64,000 nucleotides of DNA, from the NCBI RefSeq assembly GCF_010672455.1, contig NZ_JAAHGO010000021.1, forward strand, positions 62,001 through 126,000, in the 5' to 3' direction. The stretch is from Okeania sp. SIO2C9. Lineage in GTDB: Bacteria > Cyanobacteriota > Cyanobacteriia > Cyanobacteriales > Microcoleaceae. Positions 42,579 through 53,760 of this stretch are shown one piece after another. A program made the translations under genes and the position numbers. The notes below the pieces were generated by a model, which was given only the letters and a program-made list of their open reading frames with translations, searched no databases and had not been told where the DNA came from. Every line of letters begins with the position of its first letter. The stretch's first letter is position 1.

Positions 42579-44351
42579 ATGCAGATTACAGACGACCTTA
42601 ATAGATTACTAGAAATTGTACCAGACCAAATTAGACGGCCTCTACTGCAACATCAACAGCGAAATAACCTAATCGAAATTGTGATGGATCTGGGTCGTCT
42701 CCCAGAAGCTCGTTTTCCATCCCATGCAGAATACCTGGGCGAAATTCCTATTTCTAGAAAAGACCTCAATTATTCCATAGAACGAGTTGGTAATTTTAGC
42801 AGCGATAATCGAGCAGGTATTGAGCAAACGCTACACAGGATTAGTGCTATTCGCAATCGCACGGGAGAAGTTATTGGTTTAACTTGCCGAGTGGGGAGGG
42901 CAGTCTTTGGCACAATTGGTATGATTCGCGAGTTAGTGGAAACCGGAAGGTCGATTTTGATGCTCGGTCGCCCTGGTGTAGGAAAAACAACGGCACTACG
43001 AGAAATTGCAAGGGTGCTGGCTGATGATTTAGAAAAACGGGTGGTGATTATTGATAGCTCTAATGAAATTGCTGGGGATGGAGATGTTCCTCACCCTGCT
43101 ATTGGTCGTGCCCGTCGTATGCAAGTTGCTCGCCCGGAACAACAGCATCAAGTGATGATTGAGGCGGTGGAAAATCATATGCCAGAGGTGATTGTGATTG
43201 ATGAGATTGGTACGGAATTGGAGGCTCTGGCAGCGAGAACTATTGCGGAGCGTGGCGTACAGTTAGTGGGAACTGCTCATGGTAATCAGATGGAAAATTT
43301 GGTGAAAAATCCGACTCTATCCGATTTAATTGGGGGTATTCAGGCTGTGACTTTGGGTGATGATGAGGCACGACGTCGGGGTTCTCAAAAAACTGTTCTG
43401 GAACGTAAAGCACCGCCTACTTTTGAAATTGCTGTGGAAATGTTGGAAAGACAGCGTTGGGTGGTTCACGAGCAAGTGGCTGATACTGTTGATGCTTTAC
43501 TGCGGGGGCAGAAACCTAATCCACAAGTGAGGACTGTGGATGAGAATGGTGAGGTGAAGATAACACGGGAGTATAATGGTACTCCAAGATTGGGTGGGGG
43601 TGTTAATCACAATGCGGGAGCGCTATTGGGAAAGTCAGGGGGAATGTTGACTTCTCGTAGTGGTTTTCGTGATTCTGGTTATATCATGCCATTGCCTAGT
43701 ACGGGTCATGTTAATCAACCAGTGGAGTTTTCTGAGTCTAAGTCTTTTGAAGAATTATTGGATGAGTCTTTCTCGGGAAATGGGATGTTTTCTAATGGTA
43801 ATGTAGGGCGTTGGGAAGCTCAGGCGACGGGTCCGAATGGTGAGGATTTGCCTTTGCATATTTATCCTTATGCAATTCCACGTCATCAAATGGAACAGGT
43901 GATTAGTACTTTGGGTTTGCCTGTGGTTTTGACTAAGGATATTGATAGTGCGGATGTGGTGTTGGCTTTGCGAACGCACACTCGGAAGCAGTCTAAGTTA
44001 CGGCATATTGCTAAGGCTCGTCATGTACCTATTCATGTGATTAAGAATAGTGGTTTGCCTCAAATTGCTAAGGCACTGCGACGGTTATTGGATATGGAAG
44101 ATCCTAGCACTCCTGAGTTTGCTGACTTGAATTTGTTTGCTGCTTCAGCTTCGGAAGATGAGATGGAGGCTTTGGAAGAAGCACGATTAGCAGTGGAGCA
44201 AATTGTGATTCCAAAGGGGCAACCTGTGGAACTTTTGCCACGTTCTCCAAAGGTGCGGAAGATGCAGCATGAACTTGTGGAGCATTATCGCTTGAAGTCT
44301 TCTAGTTTTGGAGATGAGCCTAACCGACGTCTGCGAATTTATCCAGCGTAA
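42579..44351 (+). CDS. Ycf45-family AAA ATPase with R3H-like C-terminus
   Basis: 590-residue protein of the Ycf45/SpoIIIAA-like ATPase family kept in cyanobacteria and some plastids. Walker A is GRPGVGKTTALREIA (about residue 130) and Walker B is PEVIVIDEIGTELEA, followed by GTAHGNQMENLVKNPTLSDL. A variable Gly/Asn-rich linker (about 330-420) precedes a C-terminal nucleic-acid-binding region ending in an R3H-like HELVEHYRLKSSSF...RRLRIYP. The cellular role is not established. Start ATG at 42579. Confidence 0.88.
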   Translation: MQITDDLNRLLEIVPDQIRRPLLQHQQRNNLIEIVMDLGRLPEARFPSHAEYLGEIPISRKDLNYSIERVGNFSSDNRAGIEQTLHRISAIRNRTGEVIGLTCRVGRAVFGTIGMIRELVETGRSILMLGRPGVGKTTALREIARVLADDLEKRVVIIDSSNEIAGDGDVPHPAIGRARRMQVARPEQQHQVMIEAVENHMPEVIVIDEIGTELEALAARTIAERGVQLVGTAHGNQMENLVKNPTLSDLIGGIQAVTLGDDEARRRGSQKTVLERKAPPTFEIAVEMLERQRWVVHEQVADTVDALLRGQKPNPQVRTVDENGEVKITREYNGTPRLGGGVNHNAGALLGKSGGMLTSRSGFRDSGYIMPLPSTGHVNQPVEFSESKSFEELLDESFSGNGMFSNGNVGRWEAQATGPNGEDLPLHIYPYAIPRHQMEQVISTLGLPVVLTKDIDSADVVLALRTHTRKQSKLRHIAKARHVPIHVIKNSGLPQIAKALRRLLDMEDPSTPEFADLNLFAASASEDEMEALEEARLAVEQIVIPKGQPVELLPRSPKVRKMQHELVEHYRLKSSSFGDEPNRRLRIYPA

Positions 44352-44580
44352 GGGAATGTAATTAAGATTCAAAAGTCAAAGTTCAAAGGTCAAAATTAGG
44401 CGTTGCTGAATGGTAATGATTTTTAAATTAAGTATCAAGGCAAAACATAAGTTTTTCAATTTTACCTTCAGCTACTTACCATTACATTTACATTTCAGCA
44501 ATGTCATTATCAATTATCAATTATTGAACAGATTTCTATTAGTAAATGCAGATAAATAAAAATTTTAATACTACTTCAAA

Positions 44581-45071
44581 TTAATTTAACAGCCTATGAA
44601 TTACCTGATGTGACTTTTTTAGTTCAAAAGGTTTAGTCAGATCTTCTGTAGCACCAGTTATATCAAATCCGGTAGCATCGGTGTTATTCAGTATTAAAGA
44701 ACTGTAGGGGCGAATGGCCATTCGCCCTTACACATTGTATAACGATCAACAGAATTATATCACTCCGAAGCCAACGGATTTGATATTAAATGTCCTTGAA
44801 CTTTATCAAAATAACTATCTGTTGCTGTTAACATCATAGTTGGTAGATTTTGAAATTGAGGAATACTAGGTATTGTCCGACAAAGTTCTAAACCATCTAT
44901 ACCAGGCATTAAAATATCTAGCAAAATAACTTTCACCTGCTCATGGTAAATCATTGACAAAGCATCTATAGCATTATCAACTACTAATACCCGATATTCT
45001 TGACTCAAAGCTTGTTTGAAAATCTGATGCATAATAGTACTATAATCTACTGCTAAAATTGTTTTTTTCAT
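44581..45071 (-). pseudogene. CheY-like response regulator split by a MITE
   Basis: From ATG 45071 the frame reads a receiver domain: an N-terminal MKKTILAVDYSTIMHQIF, phospho-acceptor Asp in VILLDILMPGIDG, then MMLTATDSYFDKVQGHL. The MITE at 44661-44785 then interrupts it. Beyond the MITE the frame resumes GATEDLTKPFELKK (with the conserved Lys) to TAA at 44581. Removing the 125-bp element plus one 3-bp target duplicate leaves exactly 363 bp, a 120-residue in-frame receiver. As it stands the product ends early (103 aa, last residues from the MITE) and lacks beta5, alpha5 and the Lys. It lies 1.1 kb from the LOV kinase on the opposite strand. Confidence 0.85.
44661..44785. mobile_element. MITE family A, copy 4 (inside response regulator)
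   Basis: 125 bp with ends TATCAAATCCGGTAGC and GCCAACGGATTTGATA. TTA flanks it at 44658-44660 and 44786-44788. The centre has a palindrome GGGGCGAATGGCCATTCGCCC. Non-coding. Confidence 0.85.
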
Positions 45072-45439
45072 ATTTTCAGTTCCAGATATATTAGAGTTGT
45101 TGGGAAATAAAAATTCAAAAGCCTCAAAAGCTTACTATATAAGATTTTCAGGATTGGAGGGTTAAAAACACTATAAACGTTGACTAATAAGGGTTTTAGC
45201 CATTTTTTTAGCTTGATTCCCAACAACTCTATTATTACTTACATTTACTGCTGATTGAGAAAAAGATAAAGTAATCTATTTTATTTTAAATAGTATTTCC
45301 TAAGTAGGTAGGTCTAATTAAACGTTAAAAAAATTGTAGGGGGTGGGTTTAACCGAAAGTCTTGATGTAAGAACGATCTAGTTCTCAAAATCCGCCCTCT
45401 AATATTGCGTTTATTGATGCTCACCTACTTACGAAGTTA

Positions 45440-45766
<327 letters not shown>

Positions 45767-46134
45767 TTATTAGCCAACAACAGTCAGTATTTCCTACAAA
45801 ATTGCCTAAAAATAATAATCAGTAGCTTATAGTTTGAAAATAAATTTCAACCCAGACTTTATTACATTCAAATTAGAGCAAAGTATTGCTCACTAATTGC
45901 TGAGTAATAATCGTAGCTTGTTAATAGGTAGTAACTGTACAACGCCAAATCAATGATTAGATAAGTTTGTAGTCAAAAACTGTTGGTTGATGTTATACTT
46001 CTATCATAAATCAATGTGATTTAATGATTTTTAAAGTTGCTAATATATTCAAAACTATACGATAAAGAAAGTAATAGGTCGTTACAAAATTACGAATTAT
46101 AAGAATAAAAAATCAAACAAATAAGGTCAAGAAA

Positions 46135-49100
46135 ATGGAAGTAAAATCACTATACCATTTATTAGCTCTTGAAACTTCCTTTGAAGAAACAGTAGAGTTA
46201 GCAGCACACATTGCTGAGGCTCCAATTGCATTCATTAGCTTTATAGATTCTAACTATATATGGTTAAAATCTCAAATAGGTATTCATCAGAAAAAAAATG
46301 ACTATCTAGACTTTGTGAAACTTATTCTAGGCACTCTACAGGAGAAAGAAACAAAACAATTAATTATATCTGATACACTAGCCGATCAAAGGACAGCACA
46401 TCATAGCTTAGTAATATCAGAAACTAAAATTAGATTTTATGCCGGAATTCCGATTAATATTAATGGCAAACAAATCGGTATTTTGTCAGTAATGGATTAT
46501 GTATCGAGAACTATAACAAATAAATGTCAAAAATTATTAGAAAAACTAAGTATTCATATCAGTACCCAAGTCAAACTACAATATAAACTGTATAACTTTA
46601 GTGGAAAATTTATCGAATCACAAGAAAAAGTTGACGAAAATCAAGATAAAAAAACACTACATCTGCTAGAAAGAGCGATCGCTGCCAGCAATAATGGCAT
46701 AGTAATTTCTGATAATACTCAACCTGATAACCCTATTATTTACTGTAACCCAACCTTTGAAAAAATTACAGGCTACTCTCGTCAAGAAATATTAGGAAAA
46801 AACTGTAGATTTTTACAAGGTGCTGACACCGATCCTACAGCAGTATCTCAAATTCGCCAAGCACTTAAGTTAGAAACCAATTGCTTAGTCGCCTTAAAAA
46901 ATTACCGCAAAGATGGTACTACCTTTTGGAACGAATTAGCAATATCTCCAGTCAGAGACAACGATGGTCGTCTGACAAACTTTATTGGTATCCAAACAGA
47001 TATCACTCAAAAAAAACAAGGGGAAGAAGCACTCCGAGAAAGTGAAGCACGTTATCGACTCTTAACCAATCATTCTACTGACCTCATTTCTAGGCAAACT
47101 ATAGAAGGTATATTTTTGTTCGCCTCTCCTGCTAGTCGCGATCTCCTGGGATACGAACCAAAAGAGTTAGTGGGGTGTTGTCTTTACGATGACTTATTCC
47201 ACCCAGAAGACAAAAAATTATATGAACTCAACAACCTAAAACATCTAGAAAGCAATACCTTCACTCATCGACTACGCCACAAAAAAGGGCATTATATTTG
47301 GTTTGAAACTACTTGTCAAAAAATTAACGACCCACAGACAGGTAAAGTAATAGAATTAGTTGCAGTTTCACGAGACATCACAGAGCGTAAACGTATAGAA
47401 GCAGCTTTAATAGAAAGATCGCATTTATCAGCTCTAGAAGCTGAAGTGGGAGTTGCTATGGGAGAAGGTGGTTCTCTGAGCGATATCCTTCAACGTTGTA
47501 CCCAAGCGATCATTACAGAACTAGATGTGATTTGCTCGGGTATATGGACTCTTAACACTCAAACCAGTCAACTAGACCTACAAGCATTATCTGGTAACAA
47601 TTTAGAATTAGACATCGAATATAGACAAAGACTACTGACTCCTAAGAGTCTCTTACCTTCTGACAGTCTAAATTCTGAAATTAAGTATGACAACGAACAA
47701 CAAATCCTCACAAATGATTTTACCCTCCTGACTTCCGATAATCGAGTTGTTGGGGTAATGTGTATATGGAGCAGTCAAGTTCTTGCCGAGTCAGCTAGAG
47801 ATGTGCTCAATTGGATAGCTAATGCGATCGCTACTACTATTGATAAAATTATCACCCAAGAACAACTATTAAACAACCGAGAAGCTTTACTATTTCGCCT
47901 CGCTAGTCAAATCAGAGATTCCCTCGACCTTGATAAGATATTGGGAACAGCAGTTGCAGAAATTAGAAATCTTCTACAAATTGACCAATGTTTATTCATT
48001 TGGTGTTTACCCAATCAAATCACTAGCATTGCCGTTACCCATGAAGATTCTAACCCAGAAATATCAGTTCATACCCCAGATTATCCTACAGAACAGGTAA
48101 AAATTTTATCAGATAAAATTCGTAATCGTGAGATTATACGATTTGATAATATTGAAACAATCAATAAACCTCATCTTGAACCAATACAGACATATCTGCA
48201 AAAATTGGCAGTGAAATCTACATTATTGCTCCCATTACAAACTCTTTCTGGTCAACAAGGGGGAGTTATTTGTAACCAATATAGTAGTCCTCGACCTTGG
48301 AGGGATAGTGAAGTAGAATTATTGCAAGCAGTAGTAGACCAACTAGCGATCGCCATTGACCAGGCCGAACTTTATGCTCAAACCCGTGCTGCTGCTTTAG
48401 CTGCTCAAACCCAAGCTCACTATCTCAGTGATGCCTTACAGAGTTTACAACAAAAAGAAGCTCAGTTAATTCAGCAAGAAAAAATGTCATCTCTAGGTCA
48501 AATGGTGGCAGGTTTAGCCCATGAAATTAATAATCCTGTGAACTTTATTCATGGCAATCTTACTTATGTTGAAAATTATATCAACAATATTCTTGAATTA
48601 TTAAACATTTATCAAAAGTATTATCCAGATCCTATACCAGAAATTCAAGATAAGGCTGAAGATATAGACTTAGAATTTTTAATCGAAGACTTACCAAAAA
48701 TTCTATCTTCAATGGAAATGGGAACCGAACGTATCCGTCAAATTGTCATATCTTTAAGAAACTTTTCCCGTCATGACGAATCAGACAAGAAAATAGTAGA
48801 TATCCATGAAGGTATTGATAGCACCTTATTAATTTTAGATCACCGGATTAAATCAAGCGGAAAAGATTCTGGAATTGAAATTATTAAAGAGTATGGTAAA
48901 TTACCTAAATTAGAGTGTTACCCAGGGCAACTAAATCAAGTATTTCTGAATATTATTAATAATGCAATTGATGCCCTCGAAGGTCAACCAAAACCAAGAA
49001 AAATTAAAATTACTACCCAGATGAACTCTGAGTCAGTAGAAACAGTAAATAATTCAAATGAAAATCAACATCTATCCACAGCTAATCTGAAATATGCTGT

Positions 49101-49341
49101 CATATCTATTAAAGATAATGGCCCAGGAATGACAGAAAAAATAATTAATCAAGTTTTTGATCCATTTTTCACCACTAAGCCAGTAGGTAAAGGAACAGGT
49201 CTTGGCCTTTCTATTAGCTATCAAATCATAGTGGACAAACATTCTGGTATCTTGAAATGCACTTCACAACCAGCAGAAGGGACAGAATTTATCATTCAGA
49301 TCCCTATTAAAGCACCTAGAGTCCTTGAATCAATAATTTAA
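46135..49341 (+). CDS. LOV-PAS-GAF sensor histidine kinase
   Basis: 1068-residue soluble hybrid sensor. Order: GAF-like domain (about 1-150); a PAS/LOV domain (about 175-300) with the flavin-adduct motif GKNCRFLQG, where Cys224 would bond to FMN in blue light; a second PAS (about 305-425); two GAF-type regions (about 430-580 and 590-755); a coiled linker; HisKA with phospho-acceptor His796 in LAHEINNPVNFIHGN; and an ATPase domain with NIINNAIDALEG, DNGPGM and KGTGLGLSIS. No receiver is fused. No membrane segments are seen. A blue-light role follows from the LOV motif; output is unknown, and the nearest receiver gene is broken. Alternatively a PAS with fortuitous motif, but the match is good. 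Confidence 0.88.
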   Translation: MEVKSLYHLLALETSFEETVELAAHIAEAPIAFISFIDSNYIWLKSQIGIHQKKNDYLDFVKLILGTLQEKETKQLIISDTLADQRTAHHSLVISETKIRFYAGIPININGKQIGILSVMDYVSRTITNKCQKLLEKLSIHISTQVKLQYKLYNFSGKFIESQEKVDENQDKKTLHLLERAIAASNNGIVISDNTQPDNPIIYCNPTFEKITGYSRQEILGKNCRFLQGADTDPTAVSQIRQALKLETNCLVALKNYRKDGTTFWNELAISPVRDNDGRLTNFIGIQTDITQKKQGEEALRESEARYRLLTNHSTDLISRQTIEGIFLFASPASRDLLGYEPKELVGCCLYDDLFHPEDKKLYELNNLKHLESNTFTHRLRHKKGHYIWFETTCQKINDPQTGKVIELVAVSRDITERKRIEAALIERSHLSALEAEVGVAMGEGGSLSDILQRCTQAIITELDVICSGIWTLNTQTSQLDLQALSGNNLELDIEYRQRLLTPKSLLPSDSLNSEIKYDNEQQILTNDFTLLTSDNRVVGVMCIWSSQVLAESARDVLNWIANAIATTIDKIITQEQLLNNREALLFRLASQIRDSLDLDKILGTAVAEIRNLLQIDQCLFIWCLPNQITSIAVTHEDSNPEISVHTPDYPTEQVKILSDKIRNREIIRFDNIETINKPHLEPIQTYLQKLAVKSTLLLPLQTLSGQQGGVICNQYSSPRPWRDSEVELLQAVVDQLAIAIDQAELYAQTRAAALAAQTQAHYLSDALQSLQQKEAQLIQQEKMSSLGQMVAGLAHEINNPVNFIHGNLTYVENYINNILELLNIYQKYYPDPIPEIQDKAEDIDLEFLIEDLPKILSSMEMGTERIRQIVISLRNFSRHDESDKKIVDIHEGIDSTLLILDHRIKSSGKDSGIEIIKEYGKLPKLECYPGQLNQVFLNIINNAIDALEGQPKPRKIKITTQMNSESVETVNNSNENQHLSTANLKYAVISIKDNGPGMTEKIINQVFDPFFTTKPVGKGTGLGLSISYQIIVDKHSGILKCTSQPAEGTEFIIQIPIKAPRVLESII

Positions 49342-49735
49342 ACACTTTCAATCTCTATGTCTTTTATATCTGATTTATATAGTAAATATTAAGAAGCTAA
49401 ATTCTTTGCTATACTTAGGTTTTGGAAATTATAGTTCAGTAGATCCTAAAATGCCAGAGAGCTAGCTGATATTACAGAGTTTCAGCTAAGTTGATGAATA
49501 AGCTCTTACATAGCAGAAGGAAGAAGGTTTTAGTTATCTAGGAGAGAAGGAAAAATCTTGCGTTCTCTGAGTTTTAAGCTTTTGATATGTCCGCGCCTTT
49601 TCCTTCCACTGCTATATTTAACTAATTATCCGATTAAAGTCCATAAATCCTCAAAATTCAAAATTTCAAGATTATTCAAAAAAATCCTTGACAAATCCCT
49701 GGATATAAATGCTATTATATTAACTGTTGACGAAT

Positions 49736-49807
49736 TGGGGCGTCGCCAAGCGGTAAGGCAGCTGGTTTTGGTCCAGCCATTCGGAGGTTCGAATCCTTCC
49801 GCCCCAG
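49736..49807 (+). tRNA. tRNA-Gln (UUG)
   Basis: A 72-nt cloverleaf. The acceptor stem TGGGGCG pairs with CGCCCCA (49800-49806), discriminator G. The anticodon stem-loop CTGGTTTTGGTCCAG carries TTG, and the T-arm is GGAGGTTCGAATCCTTCC. CCA is not encoded. A TTGACA box at 49688-49693 with TATTAT at 49713-49718 upstream is a plausible promoter. Confidence 0.95.
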
Positions 49808-51135
49808 TAAGAAAATGATAATTAAAAATAATTAAAGTGAATAGTTGTCTCTATATAATATGACTAAACTTGGACTATATTTACTTTTTTTTATGTATAA
49901 AATAGAATTTTAGTTCTATATCTCAAGATCAAGTTTTTTTGCTTTATCTATAGCCTTGTTTGTACTAAACAACAAAATCTTCGGATGTAAATTTCTGATC
50001 AAAAAATCAGGTATCAAGCTCCCCCCTTATACGGAACTCCTGAAAACTTTGTGGGGAGTGTGGGGAGTAAGAATTCTGTCTACAGTTCTCAAAAAAATGT
50101 ATTTTTCAATACGCTTTTCTCCAGAAAAAGTCTATCAATTTTTTATACATAACTTATCTATTTTGTCAAGTTTTATGTTAAGAAAAAATGTGGGTAATGG
50201 ATAGCCTTTTAAGGGGAGAAAAAAGAAAACTCTGCATCTTCAAAGTTTCCCGCAGGAGGTACTGAAGCCTGCATTTCCTCTGTAAATAGGCTAACTGATA
50301 ACTGATAAATGAATTGACAGTCTTTAGTTTTTCATTTATTCTCTACTTAGCTTTTTTTAAGGTTTTTAAGATTTGGCAAAAACTAGTTTCTATTCAAGAG
50401 ATAAAGGTACTTTAAAGGCTATTTATTTGTTTGAGTCTGCTGAAATTCATATTAAACCACTTTTTAAAATAGTAATGTACAGTAGACTTCTGGTGATAAT
50501 TAATCTCAAACCCTGGTAATGCCTGGGCAAAAAACTTAGTTTCCACCAGATATCTAGTTTAATCTTCATCCCTATTCCCTATTGCTCTAAAATTATGTAT
50601 TTCATTAAATGAAAAACGGCTTTAACATTCAATCTATTCAGCATTTTTATTTGCTCTAAATGTCTATAAGCATCTAATTCGATAAATGTTCAAATTCAAC
50701 TGAAACTTGCTAGAGAAGGAACAGTAAATAGACAATATATCTGAGTAGTAGATATACAAGTTATTATATTAATTAGATACAGTATTTTTTCTCTTCCTGA
50801 TTACTTTGACCATTTTTCAAAATTTGAGAAATTTTTCTATACAGACTTTAATATTTGTTGTTATTATAGAATCCGGTTATACAGTATATGTTTATAATTA
50901 TATCCACACTTAAATATTAAATCGGACTACCTCCCCATCTCCCTATCTCTCCCAACTATATAATAAGTATTCAATCGAATTTGATATTAATACTCATCCA
51001 TCGATATAAAGTTAAAAATTCAATATATAAATTCTTGCAAATTGATAAATATCTGGTTTCCAATAAACATTGAAATACTTTATGATATAATCAGCAATAA
51101 TTGCCTAAAATAGTGCTTTGGGAAACTAGGGTTAG
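49808..51135. other. 1.3-kb gene-poor region
   Basis: A+T-rich with no supported gene on either strand. It contains a small dispersed-repeat patch near 50205-50310 (AAGGGGAGAAAAAAG, GCTAACTGATAACTGA) and a MITE at 50867-50986. Confidence 0.5.
50867..50986. mobile_element. MITE family A, copy 6
   Basis: 120 bp with degenerate left end TAGAATCCGGTT and right end AATCGAATTTGATA. TTA flanks both sides (50864-50866, 50987-50989). Non-coding, upstream of the DnaJ-TPR gene. Confidence 0.6.
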
Positions 51136-52383
51136 ATGGAAAAAGAGTGTAACTATTATGAAGTTCTAGGAGTATCAAAAAATGCTTCCACAGAACAGAT
51201 TAAAAAAGCTTATCATAGCCTAGCACGTCAGTATCATCCTGATGTAAATCCAGGGGATATAAATGCAGCAGAAAAATTCAAAGAAATCAACTTAATGTAT
51301 GAAATTCTTTCTGATCCATTGAAGCGATCGCAATACGATCAAAGGGTAGGGGAAGCTAAAGAACTATATAAACAAGGAGTTGGAAAAAGTCAGCTTGGAG
51401 ATTATCAAGGAGCAATAGCAGATTACACAAAAGCACTAGAAATAAATCCTAATTGGGCAGAAGTTTTGTATCACAGAGGATTTGCTAGTTATAAACTGCA
51501 AGATTACCGGAGCGCCGATCTTGATTATACAAAGGCATTATTTTTAGACCCAAACTTAGTAGAAGTTTATTATTATCGGGGTCTATGTCGTATGAAATTA
51601 AGATACATTCAGGCTGGTATGGAAGACTATAGCAAAGCATTAGAAATAAATCCCTATTTTGCTCACGTTTATTATCAACGTGGTTTAGTTTATCTAGAGC
51701 TGAAAGAACATCGTCTGGCAATAATTGATTTCAGAAAAGCTGCTCAACTTTTTGCAGACCAAGGAGATAAAGCTAATTCTCAAAGAGCGCTAGAAGCTAT
51801 TAAAAATTTACACCATTTTTCATGGTTAGAAATACTAGAAATATTTCAGACAACTATTCAGGATGCTTGGATAGCAGTAAAGATTTTTCTTCCTAATCCC
51901 ATAGGAGGTTTATTACCAGCTTTTACTCAGTTAGAACAAAAAAGAGCATTTAACGTTGCAGTTTTATTTGGCATAATATTTGAAATTTGCTTTGTAGCAG
52001 GAATGAGTCTAATTTTACAGAGATTAGATAAAGCAAATCATACAGAATTATTATTATTAATAATTATCGGTATAATTCCCTTTGTCAATTTGACAGTTAC
52101 AAGTGGTTTTGCCAGACTTATGTTCAAAGCTGATGGTAGTTTAACAGGAGATTTATTTATAGCAGGTGCATCACTATTACCTCTAGGTTTGATGGTGCTA
52201 GTCAGTGGGGTTTTAAATAATTGGGTAATTAGTATTATTTTAGCTATTTTTGCTTTGTGTTATACAATTTTAACTATGTATAGTGGTTGCCAAAAAATTT
52301 CTAATATTTCTGAAGAAAAATCAGCTATAACACTACCTATTATGTTTCTTCTTACTGGGTTGCCATTTGCTTTAATTAATTAA
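51136..52383 (+). CDS. DnaJ-TPR membrane protein
   Basis: 415 residues. A J domain occupies about 6-70 with the HPD motif ([12 protein letters not shown]) that stimulates Hsp70 ATPase. Three to four TPR units follow (about 75-210, for example [20 protein letters not shown] and [20 protein letters not shown]). A C-terminal region (about 255-415) has four to five hydrophobic helices. The layout suggests a membrane-tethered co-chaperone that recruits DnaK to a TPR-bound client. No client is suggested by the neighbours. Confidence 0.88.
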   Translation: MEKECNYYEVLGVSKNASTEQIKKAYHSLARQYHPDVNPGDINAAEKFKEINLMYEILSDPLKRSQYDQRVGEAKELYKQGVGKSQLGDYQGAIADYTKALEINPNWAEVLYHRGFASYKLQDYRSADLDYTKALFLDPNLVEVYYYRGLCRMKLRYIQAGMEDYSKALEINPYFAHVYYQRGLVYLELKEHRLAIIDFRKAAQLFADQGDKANSQRALEAIKNLHHFSWLEILEIFQTTIQDAWIAVKIFLPNPIGGLLPAFTQLEQKRAFNVAVLFGIIFEICFVAGMSLILQRLDKANHTELLLLIIIGIIPFVNLTVTSGFARLMFKADGSLTGDLFIAGASLLPLGLMVLVSGVLNNWVISIILAIFALCYTILTMYSGCQKISNISEEKSAITLPIMFLLTGLPFALIN

Positions 52384-52560
52384 AGGGTAGGAGTCAGTCC
52401 TCAGGAGTCAGGAGAATTATAGAACCCTTATGGTATCTTTGTCTGCAATGAAATTTTTGAGTTACGAGTCGGGAATAGAATAGAGTAGAGGCTTTTTTTG
52501 GCAGGAAAAAGATTGAAAAATGCTCCCTTACTCCCCTGCTTTTAAGATTAGAATTAGATT

Positions 52561-53480
52561 TTTCCCATCATTAAATCTTTTCGTCTATCCTTCCTAGGGT
52601 GGAAAATCGCCCATATTTTCATTTTATGAAGCTTATAAAAAAATCGGCGCGTCAAAGGATATAAGGTTCCATCCTCCCCCAAATTGTGATAGAATAATAT
52701 TTAAATGGAGTTGTTCGTCTATACGCATGACTTTTTATTCAACTAAACTTCATTACCAAGAGACAATCAAAGATTGAGGATTTTTTCCCAGAAACAGTAC
52801 CAAAAATCTTTTCATGTTGTATAGCTTCCCCTAAAGGGTTAGTTTTTTCCTCATCAAATCTTTCCATCTATCCTTCCTAGGGTGGAAAATCTTCCATATT
52901 GTCATTTTATGAAGCTCAAAAAAGTCGGCGCGTCAAAGTATATAAGGTTCCATCCTCCCCCAAATTGTGATAGAATAATATTTAGATGGAGTTGTTCGTC
53001 TATACGCATGACTTTTTATTCAACTAAACTTCATTACCAAGAGACAATCAAAGATTAGAGACAATCAAAGATTGAGGATTTTTTCCCAGAAACAGTACCA
53101 AAAATCTTTTCATCTTGTATAGCTTGCCCTAAACGGTTAGTTTTTTCCTCATCAAATCTTTCCATCTATCCTTCCTAGTGCCGCTACGCGGAAGTCAGAA
53201 GTCAGAAGTCAGAAGTCAGAAGTCAGAAGTCAGAAGTCAGAAGTCAGAAGTCAGAAGTCAGAAGTCAGAAGTATTGATTGGTAAGGCTTTTAGGATTTTG
53301 TAACTGGTCAGTTATTTCCGCCATTCTGCACTAGGGTGGAAAATCGCCCATATTTTCATTTTATAAAGCTCATAAAAAAATCGGCGCGTCAAAGGATATA
53401 AGGTTCCATCTTCCACCAAATTGTGATACAATAATACTAAAGTGGGGTTGCTCGTCTATGTACATGACTTTTTATTCAAC
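52561..53480. repeat. Tandem ~283-bp repeats, 2.5 units
   Basis: The landmark TCCTTCCTAG recurs at 52588, 52871 and 53169, followed each time by GGTGGAAAAT, ATCGGCGCGTCAAAG or a close variant, a TTGTGATAGAATAATA promoter-like box and CGTCTATACGCATGACTTTT. Unit 2 has an extra 16-bp duplication (AGAGACAATCAAAGATT). Unit 3 is split at CTAG by an insertion (53179-53330) and ends after GACTTTTTATTCAACTAAA. In unit 3 an ATG (53464) opens 39 codons to TAA 53583, starting MTFYSTKDSIVWKAIAQ. In units 1 and 2 the same ATG frame stops after 16 codons. No homology is recognised. Confidence 0.75.
53179..53330. mobile_element. Small element with GTCAGAA array and CTAG duplication
   Basis: An insertion in repeat unit 3, flanked by CTAG on both sides. 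Ends TGCCGCTACGCGG and CCGCCATTCTGCA are imperfectly inverted. It carries about 11 tandem GTCAGAA heptamers (53192-53273). Confidence 0.65.
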
Positions 53481-53589
53481 TAAAGATAGTATAGTTTGGA
53501 AGGCGATCGCTCAGGTTGTAGGAAGGAAAATCAATTTCAAGAATCGCGAATTACCTCTTCTTATAAATAAGAGGATTGGTTAAAAGGAT

Positions 53590-53760
53590 TTTTTTTCTTC
53601 TCTTGGTCTCATGGATATGGCGCAGGTTTCGGAGCCATCCCACCCTACGGTTCGCTTTGAAGATAGAACTCCGTTCCGCTGTCGCGTTTCGCGTCAGCGT
53701 TGCGAAGCAAACGACCGCTTTTTTCTCCATGAATGGAGAAGCTTTATACCTGAATTTTTC
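53590..53760. repeat. Inverted copy of the CCATATCCAATCGACC-family repeat
   Basis: Contains GGATATGGCGCAGG, CGGAGCCATCCCACCCTACG and CGACCGCTTTTTTCTCC, the reverse of the block at 59038 and 7784. Interrupted by GCGTTTCGCGTCAGCGTTGC small repeats. Non-coding. Confidence 0.6.

Noticed and set aside
49558-49818. 86-codon open frame overlapping tRNA-Gln
   Set aside because: Its C-terminal third is the tRNA gene read as protein, and the rest has no recognisable content.
53191-53273. Possible CRISPR array from regular short repeats
   Set aside because: The units are 7 bp with no spacers, so they are tandem heptamers. The other arrays (22309, 31516, 45586, 60282) are the same type.
52561-53480. 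Group II intron or retron as source of the tandem repeat
   Set aside because: No GTGYG start, domain V-like hairpin or reverse-transcriptase motif was found.
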